From: Chiua virens
Taxonomy: Eukaryota; Basidiomycota; Agaricomycetes; Boletales; Boletaceae
Assembly (NCBI GenBank): GCA_019787685.1
Contig: JAHNUO010000012.1
Span: forward strand, 682,001-746,000
DNA: 64,000 bases
Reading direction: 5' to 3'
Part shown: piece by piece, positions 54,279 to 64,000 of the stretch
Layout of the letters: each line of letters starts with the position of its first letter
Position numbering within the stretch: position 1 is the first letter of the stretch
Notes under the pieces: generated by a model
Seen by the model: the letters and a program-made list of their open reading frames with translations, nothing else
What the model was told of the DNA's origin: nothing
Databases searched by the model: none
Program-made: the position numbers and the translations under genes

Positions 54279-56247
54279 ACCGGATGCATGGGAGACAGCC
54301 CTCCGTCGAGCCAACCTCCTCGACCGCTTTAGTAATGTACCTAATGGACTACGTTTTGGTTTTAGAGTAGACTTTCCTAATATTACGGACATTCAATCCC
54401 CTCCAAACTCCCCCTCCTTAGATGTATACCATGCAGAGTTTCACGAGATCGTCCAGAAGGAGATCTCGAAAGGTAGATACATAGGTCCATTTCCCCTTGA
54501 TATCATACGTTCAATCATTGGACCTTATCAATCATCCCCGCTCTCTATCATACCTAAACCGGGACGTCCGGGCAAATTCAGACTAGTTCAGAACTTCTCA
54601 TTCCCCATTTCACCTTCACCTACATACCCCCAGCCTTCCGTCAACTCACATATCTCTGCTGCTAACTTCCCAGCCACCTGGGGAAAGTTCTCAGTCGTCT
54701 TCCACCTCGCATCCAAGCTTCCCCCAGGATCAGAAGCAGCCACCCGAGATGTAGCAGAAGCATATAGGACCATTCCTCTACACCCTTCACAATGGCCAGC
54801 AGCCATCGTACGTACATCAGCCACACATGGGTGTGTAGACACTTGCACAGCCTTCGGAGCCACACCATCGGCAGGCAGCTATGGCCATGTAGCAGATGCT
54901 GCAGCTGAAATCTTCAGATACTGTGGCATAGGACCACTCGACAAGTGGGTTGATGACCACATTTTTTTCCGCATCCGCACCACTCACCTTCTCGAATTCA
55001 ACCAAATGCGAGCGACAATCCACCACCAAATCTCACAGCAAGGTTTACAGCAGACAGGGAGCCGTATCTGGTTTGCTGGTACCACAAATGAAGATGGATC
55101 TGTTCAAGAGTTTAGCGAGAGCTGTGCCCACCCCATTGCCGACCTCTCCCTATCTTCTCCAAGATCAGACCACGATGCACTATTTACATATAACCTTGCC
55201 GACATAGACGCAATATCGGCCGAGCTGGGGATCCCGTGGGAAACCTCGAAAGACCAGCCTTTCGGCCCCTCCACAATTTACATAGGCTTCAAGTGGCACT
55301 TAGACAAGAAGCTTGTTGAACTCACTCCAGAGAAACGAGACAAATATCTACGAGCAATTGAAGAGTGGGAGCAGCACCCAACACACTGTCTTGAGGATGT
55401 CAGCAAACTATATGGCAAACTACTACACACAGCCTCTCTGATTCCCGAAGGTAGAGCTTACCTAACAGGCTTTGAGCACATGTTAGCAGTGTGTGCAAGA
55501 AAGCCCTTCTTACCCCACTGCCCAGATAAAGCTATAGCAGATGACTTAAATTGGTGGAAACGTGTACTTCTCTCGAATAAAGCACAGCGCCCCATAACCC
55601 TTCCCCCGTCCTTCTTCAATCCCAAAGCTTTCTCAGATGCTAGCTCTAGTATCGGAATTGCAATCGTCATCGGCGACTGGTGGCGAGCCTGGAGACTTAT
55701 CCCAGGTTGGCAAGGACAATCCAACCACCGGGACATTGCCTGGGCAGAAGCCATTGGCTTCGAATTCCTCGTCACCACTATATCTAGCCTCTTGGGACAA
55801 CCACAGCACATCATTGTCCACGGCGACAACATCAGTGTCATTGAGAGCTGGCGAACCGGCGGGAGGCACTGAAACAAACATATCAACCATGTTTTCAAAC
55901 GTATCCATGCCTTCATTGCCTCCGATGCATCCTGCATCCGCAGCGTTCTTCCCACCTTCATGCCCAGTGCCTCTAACACAGCAGACGCCCCCTCCTGAGG
56001 CATCTATGGCCCACCAGACCACCTCCTACCTATCATTCCCATCCCTCAGCATCTTCGCCACATCCTCGTCAACTTCTCAGACCCCATCACCCCTGCTGAA
56101 GTGCTCGCCCTTAGAAATGGACTCTACTCCACCCCCGCTGCCAAAATCATTGACCATATTAAGCGCGAGCAAGAGCTTGCTGAGCGTGTCGCTGCAGACC
56201 AACATGAGCTCAACATCCTCCTCCAAGGCTCTATCTCACACCTCTGA
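54064..56247 (+). pseudogene. DIRS-type reverse transcriptase-RNase H, with in-frame TGA codons
   Basis: RT domain: LTPYKPDAWETALRRANLLD, YQSSPLSIIPKPGRPGKFRL, LVQNFSFPISPS, then ATRDVAEAYRTIPLHPSQWP as the first catalytic Asp block and LDKWVDDHIFF as the DD box. YIGFKWHLDKKLVELTPEKR and LYGKLLHTASLIPEGRAYL are typical of DIRS elements. The RNase H-like end has AFSDASSSIGIAIVIGDWW and IIVHGDNISVIESW. TGA at 55870-55872 follows TGGRH, and conserved sequence continues in the same frame (KHINHVFKRIHAF), with another TGA at 55996-55998 where the family has Arg or Trp. The copy is probably dead. Confidence 0.85.
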
Positions 56248-57469
56248 CCCCGCCTCCAAACCAAAGTTCAATTCCCACATACCTCCTGAGTCAGTGGCCA
56301 CGTCGAGCTCCAAACCGAAACCATACAAGAAAGACCTTACTCCGTTGCCATCACCACTACGACCACACTGCCTTGCACGCCAACGACTTCTCATGTGGCA
56401 ACCAGCCAGCATATCCCCAAGGTCCACTCAAACCACACCTGGAAAGCCACTCTCAGATGCAGAAATCGATCGCATTCTAAAAGTCATTGGCACGAAATGG
56501 TCGGACTCCACCAAAGAACTATATGGCACTGGCCTCCTAATTTTCCATGTATATTGTGATATCAATGACATCCCAGACAAACTCAGAGCTCCGGTCTCTA
56601 CCAACACATTCGCTGCTTTCTTATCCAGCTGTGCAGGAGCATACTCCGGCTCTACTATCGCGAATTATGCCGCAGCTATCAAAGCATGGCACACGCTACA
56701 CAGACTCGACTGGACAGTCAAAGATACCAAGTACAATGCTCTTCTAGAAGGTGCGGCAAGACTCGCGCCCTCCTCATCCAAACGATCCAAACGCGTCCCA
56801 TTTACAATAGATATTCTTGAAAGATTCAGTTTATCTATGGACCTAGACAACCCACGAGACGCAGCAATATTTGCATGCCTTTCTTGTTCATTCTTTTGTA
56901 TAGCGCGCCTAGGCGAATTCACAGTCCCGGCGATCTCAAAATTTGACCCTACAAAACACATCACTTGCTCAGGCATGTCGCTTACCAAGAACCACGAAGA
57001 TCTGCCTGTCCTCCGTTTCTCACTGCCATCTACTAAGTCATCCAAGGAAGGGGAAGAGGTGTTTTGTGCTCCGCATGACCAACACTCTCGACTCAATCCT
57101 AAAGCCACCCTAGACTGCCACTTCCGTATCAACCCTGATGCGGAATCAGCCCACCTTTTTTCGTGGAAACACCCAGTCAGTGGTCTGTGGCCACTCTCAA
57201 AAAGGGAGGTCATCAAACGGATCGATGCCATCGTAAAAGCCAATCCCGACATGCCAGACTTGAAAGGCCACAGCTTGCGGATCGGCGGCACTCTATTCTA
57301 CCTCCTCAAAGGTGTCCCTTTCGACGTAGTTAAGACGCTTGGAAGATGGTCAAGCGAATCCTTCACTCTATACCTCTGCTACCATGCCATTGTGTTAGCC
57401 CCCTTCCTCCAACAACACCCAGAGATTCTCGAAAACCTACACCGCTATATCCTCCCACCTGTCAGATAA
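55637..57469 (+). CDS. Tyrosine recombinase of the YR retroelement
   Basis: This open frame overlaps the end of the RT gene in another register; the recognisable domain starts near 56440 (SDAEIDRILKVIGTKWSDST). The core-binding part includes VSTNTFAAFLSSCAGAYSGS and TIANYAAAIKAWHTLH. The catalytic part has FCIARLGEFTVP (first Arg), KGHSLRIGGTLFYLLKG (HxxR), LGRWSSESFTLYLCYH (GRW and probable Tyr nucleophile). The C-terminus is ILENLHRYILPPVR. The frame is intact over the domain, in contrast to the RT. It catalyses integration of circular DNA in such elements. Confidence 0.85.
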   Translation: MLALVSELQSSSATGGEPGDLSQVGKDNPTTGTLPGQKPLASNSSSPLYLASWDNHSTSLSTATTSVSLRAGEPAGGTETNISTMFSNVSMPSLPPMHPASAAFFPPSCPVPLTQQTPPPEASMAHQTTSYLSFPSLSIFATSSSTSQTPSPLLKCSPLEMDSTPPPLPKSLTILSASKSLLSVSLQTNMSSTSSSKALSHTSDPASKPKFNSHIPPESVATSSSKPKPYKKDLTPLPSPLRPHCLARQRLLMWQPASISPRSTQTTPGKPLSDAEIDRILKVIGTKWSDSTKELYGTGLLIFHVYCDINDIPDKLRAPVSTNTFAAFLSSCAGAYSGSTIANYAAAIKAWHTLHRLDWTVKDTKYNALLEGAARLAPSSSKRSKRVPFTIDILERFSLSMDLDNPRDAAIFACLSCSFFCIARLGEFTVPAISKFDPTKHITCSGMSLTKNHEDLPVLRFSLPSTKSSKEGEEVFCAPHDQHSRLNPKATLDCHFRINPDAESAHLFSWKHPVSGLWPLSKREVIKRIDAIVKANPDMPDLKGHSLRIGGTLFYLLKGVPFDVVKTLGRWSSESFTLYLCYHAIVLAPFLQQHPEILENLHRYILPPVR

Positions 57470-57673
57470 TTCACTTCGTAAGTCGTGCCACTCCTACTGT
57501 TGGGGCTCCAAGCTTCACTTGATGTGTCGCTCACTCCTAATCCCTGGGTCACAGCTTGCTTCACCCGACAGATCAGGCACAGTTTTGGGCTGGAAACCTT
57601 CGGTTTCGCCCACCCCATCGTATCCATAGCACTCCATTCATGTATCTACATTCATATACATTCTCTCTTCCTC

Positions 57674-58870
57674 CTAGCCGACTAAGCTCGACACGCATAG
57701 AAATGGGACAGCTTTAGAGATGAGAGACCGACTGGGCAATGCAGGTGGTGATGGATCCGACATGATCTGAGCTATCTGGATAGATGTTTTCGGTGACACG
57801 GCCAGTGTGCTGCTATCGTGAACAGATGGCGATGATGGCGGATCTGGTGGTGATAAAACAGTCATGTCCTCTGGAGGCAAGTGAGGTGGTTGTGCTAAGC
57901 CAGGTGGGTGAGAGGGAAGTGAGTGGGATGAGAGTATGCACCCGGTTGGCCATTTTGTCATAGCCGAAAACATCAATCTGCTGAGCTGCAATCCGGTACT
58001 ATGTGACGGATGGGTGAGTGGTGGTGCGAGGTTTGTCGGTGGTGACTTCATAGTCATCTGAGGTAACAGAGGTGGCAAGGCTGGTGTGGTTGATGGTGAG
58101 AGCAATGGGGTGGACAAGTTGGGTTGTGACATATCTGAAGAGGGTGAAGGTGGTTGGATTGGTTGTGGTGATGGATCCAAGAACGTCTGGATTGATGTAT
58201 GCATGAGTACATCCAGTGGCAGAGAGATTGTGGCTGAGGGGGGTGAGCGTAGTGGGTGAGATGTGTTGGGGCGATCCGGTTCATCTTGCTCCTGTGTTTT
58301 GGCATGCAGTACCACAAATTCGACAGCTGTGAGAGGCAAAGGATCAGCACAGATGGGGTCGACTGAGATGTTACCGGGTTGCTCAGGATTGCATTCTACT
58401 ATTCTTGAATAGACCTGAACAAAATCACTTTGCAGCGTGTGATCTGCTAGATTCGGCAAGGTGGATGCTGAGGCAAGGATGGGGTCGGTGGTGATGTCAA
58501 TGGATGGTTCTGGAACGTAAAGTGGGTAGTTGTCGTCGTATGATGAGTACCAGTGCTGGACATCTGCTACGAACGTTGACCAATCCGGCTGCGCTGCGAG
58601 TACTTGCTGCGATGTCCGCCATAGCTCAGCATCTTCTGGGTAGGCATACCAGATTGCTGTATTAATCTTCTGTGCATCCATGAGTCCGATGCTTGTAGCT
58701 AACTGATCGACGTGTTTCAAAAAGGCAGGTAGCTGTGACGGAATGGTTGCATCGAAACGTGGGGCACTAGAGGCAGTCCGGAAGGGCAGCTGTAGGAGAT
58801 ATCCGGGTGATGGCATAGTAATGACTCGGATGGTGGTGCAGGTCCCTGTGTACTGTGACAGGTGTGTCAT
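57674..58870 (-). CDS. Gag-like gene of the Ty3-like LTR element
   Basis: 398 codons from 58870, with a likely start at the internal MPSPGYL. The capsid-like part reads APRFDATIPSQLPAFLKHVD, GLMDAQKINTAIWYAYPEDA and WSTFVADVQHWYSSYDD, the pattern of basidiomycete Ty3/gypsy gag. The rest is Pro/Ser/Thr-rich with no zinc knuckle or protease. It lies about 230 bases inside the 5' LTR, after the primer site. The C-terminal end coincides with the start of the YR element, so it is probably cut by that insertion. Confidence 0.75.
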   Translation of the reverse strand: MTHLSQYTGTCTTIRVITMPSPGYLLQLPFRTASSAPRFDATIPSQLPAFLKHVDQLATSIGLMDAQKINTAIWYAYPEDAELWRTSQQVLAAQPDWSTFVADVQHWYSSYDDNYPLYVPEPSIDITTDPILASASTLPNLADHTLQSDFVQVYSRIVECNPEQPGNISVDPICADPLPLTAVEFVVLHAKTQEQDEPDRPNTSHPLRSPPSATISLPLDVLMHTSIQTFLDPSPQPIQPPSPSSDMSQPNLSTPLLSPSTTPALPPLLPQMTMKSPPTNLAPPLTHPSHSTGLQLSRLMFSAMTKWPTGCILSSHSLPSHPPGLAQPPHLPPEDMTVLSPPDPPSSPSVHDSSTLAVSPKTSIQIAQIMSDPSPPALPSRSLISKAVPFLCVSSLVG

Positions 58871-59078
58871 CTGACTCGTCTGACGTCACTTAGAGTTCTG
58901 CGGCAGCGTAAGGGTAGTGGTGCAGGGTTCAATAGGGATGATTCGGATGCTATGCAAGGAGGTGTTAACCGAGGCAGAAATTTTCTGAGAAGTGAAGCGA
59001 AGGTGTGTCGTGAGTGAGGTGAATAATGAGTGGATGGGTTGTCGTTGTCTGTACCAACTTCTGGAAGTCCCTCGCGGT

Positions 59079-59096
59079 GGGCTCCAGTTGAAGGTA
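59079..59096 (-). other. Primer binding site of the LTR element
   Basis: Minus strand TGGAGCCCACCGCGAGGG, two bases downstream of the 5' LTR end. It starts with TGG, complementary to a tRNA CCA tail. Which tRNA is used cannot be told from here. Confidence 0.6.
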
Positions 59097-59098
59097 AT

Positions 59099-59702
59099 AA
59101 ATCCCGGCTGTAGTGCAATACTCAGGGGGATTGAAAGAAATAGAAAGAGGGTGAAGGAATGCGATTCTGTTCGACCCAGGGACAACACTGAGTTGGTGAA
59201 CGACAAGAAATGGTTTTTGAGTAGTCCGAGATGAATCCGGGGCGAATCCGGATTAAAACTGGATAGAAAGGTGGACATGGCAGTCCAATCTGGATCGAGA
59301 AAATATGAGGAGCGAGAGAAAACGAACGTCGACCGAAAACGATGTGAGACAGATGCGCATGGGCAAAAGCTACTGTATTTTGTCAATACAGTGAATTTTA
59401 TAGTCCTCGGGAATACCCTCAGGACTCGTCCTAAGTAAGGATAATAATAAAAAGAAGGTTTTCGTACGGTATAAAGTTTGAGAGGCACCCAAACGTCCCT
59501 GCAAGGGCTGCATGACATGGTCTAGCCAATGCTAAGTATGAATAAGGAGCATCAAAAATAAAATAAAAGAGTCCGAGGCAAAACGGGCACGGATACAGCA
59601 ATCCGGATGAGTTCACACAAGCAGACAGATCAGGATCGGGATCAGGTGATGACAGGGTGTGGAAACGTGCTATGCGAGCACAGGGAATACCTATTCCCTA
59701 CA
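59099..59702 (-). repeat. 5' LTR of the LTR element
   Basis: Same start and end as the left copy, 604 bases. The two LTRs look about 95 percent alike by eye, so the insertion is not brand new; no count was made. Confidence 0.9.
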
Positions 59703-61858
59703 ACGTCATGGGACAGTGGTCTGAAAGATACCTATCCGACGCTTTTTTCGCGTACCACGTATTTTTTGGCTATTTTGCCTGTGTCGGCTATCTCTGTAAC
59801 TGTCACTTACCAATACAATCCTTCCTTTTTTGCTTGACGTAAACCATGTGGCTCAGCTGGCACCCCAATCTGTTGTCTGTTCAGTAGTAGTACTGTGACT
59901 GTGACATGACATGACATGACTGAACAATGTGACTGTGACTGTGACTGACGCGACGGACACGTTGACTGATGGTGCAACATCGCAGCACAGCCACAACCTA
60001 TCTCTATCCGCACCCATTCCCAGCCTCAACACTTCAATTCAACTCATTGTCCTTTCCCCCCCTCAAAGTCGAAAATATAACTAGGTAAATTCATCATTTT
60101 TTTGGGTCAACTGGTGCAACATAGCATTAAATATGGCCATAAATGACCATGGATGTCTGAGCCATGATGCCATCTGATAACAATTGATTACAGATCTTTT
60201 TTTTGGGTGTATTTCTGTTAAGACCAGGTCTACTCGGGGTATGAACTCCGGAACTCCGGAGTTATTCTTGTGGAGGGACTTGGCTTCACCGTGTGTGGTG
60301 TGCCCTTGTCACGAGTCTGTCCTTTATTTTGGAGAATGGAGAATGGAGGTCGGAGGTGAGACTTAACACCAAAGTGAAGTCAAGCAGAGATAAGACCGTC
60401 AAGGTCTTATGGAGTTCAGAGGGAATAGAAGGTAAAACTAATATTCAGACTGAGGGTACAAAGTCGGAGTACTACAGTTTATATACTTGGAGTAGAATGG
60501 AGATTAGTAATGGGGTTGGTAAGAAGCTGAGTAAGACGGAAATTGGGAAAGTATGTAACCGGAGTGGAGCTGGGTATGTACAGAGGCCGGAGCTGTACTG
60601 TTAAGTGAGACACAGGTTATTACTAATGTAACACTAGTATGAAAAGAGATAAGAGGAAATCGAGAAGGTTCTAAGTGAAGTCCGGAGATCAGGAGTTGTG
60701 TCCGGAGAGAGATCATACCAGAGTTATGAAGGAGTAAACCCGGAGATCTCGGAGTTGGATCGATGAGATATACGGGATATGACAATTTCAAGGATTGAGA
60801 CCTAATCTTTGACTTTGCTTCAAGTTGGTGAGTTTCATTAATTCTTGATATTGTTCCTTTAGTGTCTTTCATCACTCTCTTCCATGCCCACATCATTGAC
60901 ATGAATTGTATGACTGGTAATAGGTTTTTCACACATTTTTTGTGTGTTTGAAGAAATTTCTTGGTGTTCTTTGGTGAGTTTCATGATATGTCTGTATCCT
61001 AATGCTTAGATGTGTTTTTCTCTTTCTTTCCCTACATGTTTACTTACATTTACAGCTTGGAGCATCATATTTCTGCTGGTATTTCATATTCTATTGTCTT
61101 ATATGCATTTATGACTGATAACACTACTTTTGGTGGCTTTTTCTTCTTCCTTTAGGATCACTTCCTGAGTGTTTGCTGTCTTCCACACACTCATGTCTTA
61201 CGACTCTTGACATTAAAGAGCACCCGGAGCTAGGGTTAAAGCATTGCCCTTGTAGGGGTATAAATTACCGTTGGCTACGTGAATGCCCTGGGAATACGAT
61301 CCAGATCTAAAGCGTAGTTTGGCATTGCACTGTGCCTCCTGGTCATATCCACCAGATTTCCCCTGTGTTTTATCAGGGAATCAAAACAGGTATTTGCTGT
61401 GCCATTGGCATTTCCATATTGCAGTGTAGGAACGTTCCAGGGTTGTAACCTGTGTGGGTTCGTGTGATACCCATAACGTCACATGGTCAATACTTCACCT
61501 ACGAAGTAGTGCTGGCTAGCCAGGAACAACGAGTAAAGTTCTGAAATTTCCAGTTCCTTCATTACAACTCTGCTGTCCAAGTCCTCAGTGTTTTTTTTCT
61601 TTCAGATTTCTTCTTCTTTTAGATCATTCATTAGATTTGAGTTCTTTCTTATGTGAGTAGTATATTATATTATTTACTTTGTGTAATGTAATTGACATTT
61701 AAATATTCAGGGCTTCTCCTCCAACCTCTCCTCAATGTGCATGGTCTGCTTCTTGCCAGGCTGAACATGATCAAAGGACTCTTGGTTCTCCTCCATCCCA
61801 TCGCCGTCCATCTTATCCTGCTCAAATGTCCTCAAAATATTGCTGATGCTTTAATGGT
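59703..61858. other. AT-rich spacer between LTR element and Helitron gene
   Basis: No gene supported. It holds a GTGACT-type microsatellite at 59891-59950, several CCGGAG motifs between 60248 and 61226, and otherwise CpG-poor sequence that is likely more mobile-element debris. The Helitron 5' end should lie within it but could not be fixed. Confidence 0.45.
59891..59950. repeat. Microsatellite of GACTGT / GACAT units
   Basis: Runs of TGTGACTGTGAC, then ATGACATGACATGAC, then GTGACTGTGACTGTGACTG. Confidence 0.8.
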
Positions 61859-64000
61859 GTGTTCAAATTCTTACATGTTCATTATGATACTAACCAAAAC
61901 ATTCAGTATTATCCTCCTGTGCCTGTGAATCAATATCCAGGTATTCTACGTCATCAGATTGCTCATCATGATCTTCAAAGAATGCGCCGTCTACGCTCAC
62001 CACCACCACCACCACCTTTTTCTCAGTCTAACATGCCACCACCTCCAGTATTCCTACCTGCTCCTTTACCTCATCCTCAGCTCTTTCCTATTTCAGAGAA
62101 TAGAGTGGATTATAATGCCAGATTGTTGGAAAGATTTAATTCCACTCATCAAAATTGTCATAACAGAAGATCTAATCATCACTCTGCTATTGCTCAGCCT
62201 ACCAGTGATCAACCAGGTCCTGCTCATTCTCATCCTACAATGCCAAATATTCAGTCACACCACCACATTATTGACTTCCAACATGATGTAGTCCAGGAAA
62301 GGCAACAGCAAGCTTTATATCAGCAGATGGAGCATCAGAGACAATTGGAGCTTCAACAGGAGGTCCAACATCAATGGGAGTTGGAGCAGCAAAGACTATG
62401 GCAACAACAAGAGGCACTTTATCAGCAACAGCAAGAGCAGCAAAGACTATGGGAGCAGCAGCAACAATTGAGATATTGGCAAGAAGTAGAAAGGCAGAGA
62501 CTATTGCAACTACAGCACCAACAGCAACAGCAGCAGGAGATAGAGCAGCAAAGATAATTGCAACAGGAACTATTGGCACTGCATCAACAGGAGGTAGAGC
62601 AGCAGCAAAGACTATTGGAGCAAGAGAGACAGCAGGCACTGTATCAACAAGAGGAAATACATCAGTCTCAGGAGCACAATGCACTTAATCAAATACAACA
62701 ACTATCTCAAGCTTTGCTCTCAGAGGCTCTTAGTGAGCATAGCCAACACTCTGCAGAACAACATGAGCAAGATCAACAGAGACAACAACACCCTAATTCC
62801 AATTCTAGCTCTCCTCTCTTATTTCCATCATCATCTTTGCCTTCATCTCCATCTCCATCTCCATCTCCTAGGCCATCTTTACCCAGAAGTCCATTGCCAG
62901 GTTCTGCTCCAAGATCTCCAAGTCCACCACCACCCAATCCTGATCCCAATCCATCTGACTCTAGCTCCAGTGATTCTGAAAATGCCATTGGTGACCCTTA
63001 GCCACCCTATCGTATTCCCCCTGGTGGAAGGCAATATGCTGAGCCTGTTGAAATCCACTCTTTAGGACCCATGAACATTCAGTGTCCAAATTGCCATGCC
63101 CTTCACTTCATCTCAGAAAAGCTTACCAACTCTGGTGTTCGTAATCCTTGCTTTGGCATGTGTTGTTTGCAGGGTCAAGTTGCTCTTCCTCTCATTCAGC
63201 AGTGGCCACGTGTTCTTCAAGATCTCTTTGATGACCCACAAGATCATACAGAGTTTAGAAAAAAAATCTGTCAGTACAACAACACTTTGGCTTTCACTTC
63301 TGTGGGTGTGGATGTGAACAATCAAGCTATTCAAGGATCTGGGCCCTCCTCATTTCGTATCCATGGCACACTTTATCATCTTATGGGAGCCCTTGTACCA
63401 CCAGATAGTCACCAGCCCTCTTTTGCTCAGCTCTATATCTATGATCCAGAGGAAGCGACCAATAGATGTGTTCAATGCAATCCTCAACTGGATGCTGGCA
63501 TTTTGCTTGATTTGCATACCACTCTTAGAGATCTTCACCCCTATGCCCCTCTCTACAAACAAGCCTATGAAATCACGAGGGTTGGTCTCTTTCTCTATAT
63601 TTTTTATTATCAAGCTAATCATTTTAATCATATAGGCCAAACCTCCAGAGGAGCATACTGATGTTCACATGAGACTCTACCTACAACAAGGGGATGATGC
63701 TAGAAGATATAATTTGCCTACTGTGGATGAGATAGCTGCCATTGTTCCTGGTGATGGTGGACAGAACACAAGGGTAGATCGTGATATCGTTCTTCATCTT
63801 CAAGGTAGTGGCCTACGTTGTATCAGCAATCTCCATCCATCCTATCTTTCTCTTTACTATGTTCTCCTCTTTCCTCATGGTGAGGAAGGTTGGCACTTGA
63901 ATATTCCACTTCAAGATGTTTGTCGTGGTCATGGTCATTACTCCAAGAAGGTCACCCAGTTGCTATGGTATGCCTATAGACTCCATGTCCGTCCACCAAA
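61859..64000 (+). pseudogene. Helitron RepHel protein, N-terminal part, runs off the window
   Basis: Helitron replication initiator-helicase gene. A Pro-rich and Gln-rich N-terminus leads to a Cys-rich block NIQCPNCHALHFISEKL with GMCCLQGQVALPL. RepHel blocks follow: YNNTLAFTSVGVDV, GPSSFRIHGTLYHLMGAL, FAQLYIYDPEEATNR, then after an intron at about 63594-63639 RYNLPTVDEIAAIVPGDGG and SYLSLYYVLLFPHGEEGWH, which leads into the Helitron-like N domain. Two in-frame stops (62555-62557 and 62999-63001) lie within the Gln/Pro-rich part, so this copy seems dead unless the protein starts at 63071 (MNIQCPNCHALHF). Rep and helicase motifs would lie beyond 64000. Confidence 0.85.
62281..62690 (+). repeat. 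CAG/CAA-rich tract encoding poly-Gln
   Basis: Imperfect CAA/CAG-rich units (CAGCAGCAACA, GAGCAGCAAAGACTATGG repeated) give a Gln/Glu/Arg-rich segment in the RepHel frame. Confidence 0.8.

Larger units (their letters stand above)
52460..57690 (+). mobile_element. DIRS/Ngaro-like tyrosine-recombinase retroelement nested in the LTR element
   Basis: About 5.2 kb containing, in order, a gag-like gene, a zinc-knuckle frame, reverse transcriptase-RNase H and a tyrosine recombinase, all on the plus strand, opposite to the surrounding LTR element. YR retroelements carry recombinase in place of integrase and make no target duplication. Exact ends are not resolved: the sequence CACTTCGT occurs near both (about 52509 and 57471), which may be part of split repeats. 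The bounds given are where LTR-element-like sequence stops and resumes. Confidence 0.75.
49902..59702 (-). mobile_element. Ty3-like LTR retrotransposon (gag only seen), host of a nested YR element
   Basis: Two directly repeated ends, 49902-50516 (615 bp) and 59099-59702 (604 bp), begin TG and end CA on the plus strand. ACGT directly precedes the left end (49898-49901) and follows the right end (59703-59706), a 4-bp target duplication. On the minus strand a tRNA-like primer site starting TGGAGCCC sits two bases inside the 59.1 kb LTR, followed by a gag-like gene at 58870. So the element runs right to left. No aspartic protease, Ty3-type reverse transcriptase or integrase was found, and the middle is occupied by a plus-strand tyrosine-recombinase retroelement. 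The element is therefore non-autonomous or lost its pol region. Confidence 0.85.

Noticed and set aside
60216..60640. Solo LTR beginning TGTTAAGACC
   Set aside because: The TG start is suggestive, but no clear CA end, target duplication or second copy could be found in the window.
1..64000. CRISPR arrays, tRNA or rRNA genes, replication origin or telomere repeats
   Set aside because: None seen by eye on either strand; tRNA genes could be missed without a covariance search.

Overview
The window is nuclear DNA of an Agaricomycete-type basidiomycete. The evidence is short GT-AG introns (about 47-75 bp) in almost every gene, a fungal ARG5,6-type arginine gene, a NACHT/ankyrin-like gene, SDR, O-methyltransferase and CmcJ-like genes with mushroom-type architecture, and the transposon families present: Plavaka, a tyrosine-recombinase retroelement, a Ty3-like LTR element and a Helitron. 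No rRNA operon, tRNA, CRISPR or prokaryotic signal was seen.

Layout. 0-2 kb: 3' end of ARG5,6. 2.5-3.7 kb: decayed amino-acid permease. 4.7-9.9 kb: NLR-like locus (NACHT, ankyrin-like tail, in-frame G-domain exon, C2H2 protein) flanked by two copies of an N-terminal module. 10.7-17.4 kb: decayed Plavaka transposon with a transposase and two opposite-strand companion genes. 18.4-26.2 kb: housekeeping-like block (GDT1-type transporter, SDR, PUF6/pumilio-like protein). 27-48.3 kb: a patchwork with two O-methyltransferases, three CmcJ-like copies, a dynamin/AIG1-like GTPase, a Ser/Pro-rich gene in three states of decay, an inverted pair of glycerophosphodiesterase-like genes and a pseudogene copy of GDT1. 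48.7-64 kb: mobile DNA, namely a 300-bp-arm foldback element, a DIRS/Ngaro-like element nested inside an LTR retrotransposon, and the 5' part of a Helitron RepHel gene that runs off the window.

Two kinds of damage recur. Single-base indels break otherwise conserved genes (ARG5,6, PUF6, permease, CmcJ copy 1, GTPase, a GDT1 splice site); these may be assembly errors or real decay. Transition-type decay hits duplicated and mobile DNA: in-frame TGA codons where CGA (Arg) is expected, and strong CpG loss in one GDPD-like copy that also lost its catalytic residues. The second pattern is consistent with methylation-associated C-to-T mutation of repeats.

The most interesting structures are the GDPD-like pair, the NACHT to G-domain join, the nested retroelements, and the 33-39 kb block built of fragments of genes found elsewhere in the window. 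Exon borders and families were assigned by reading, without alignments or searches.
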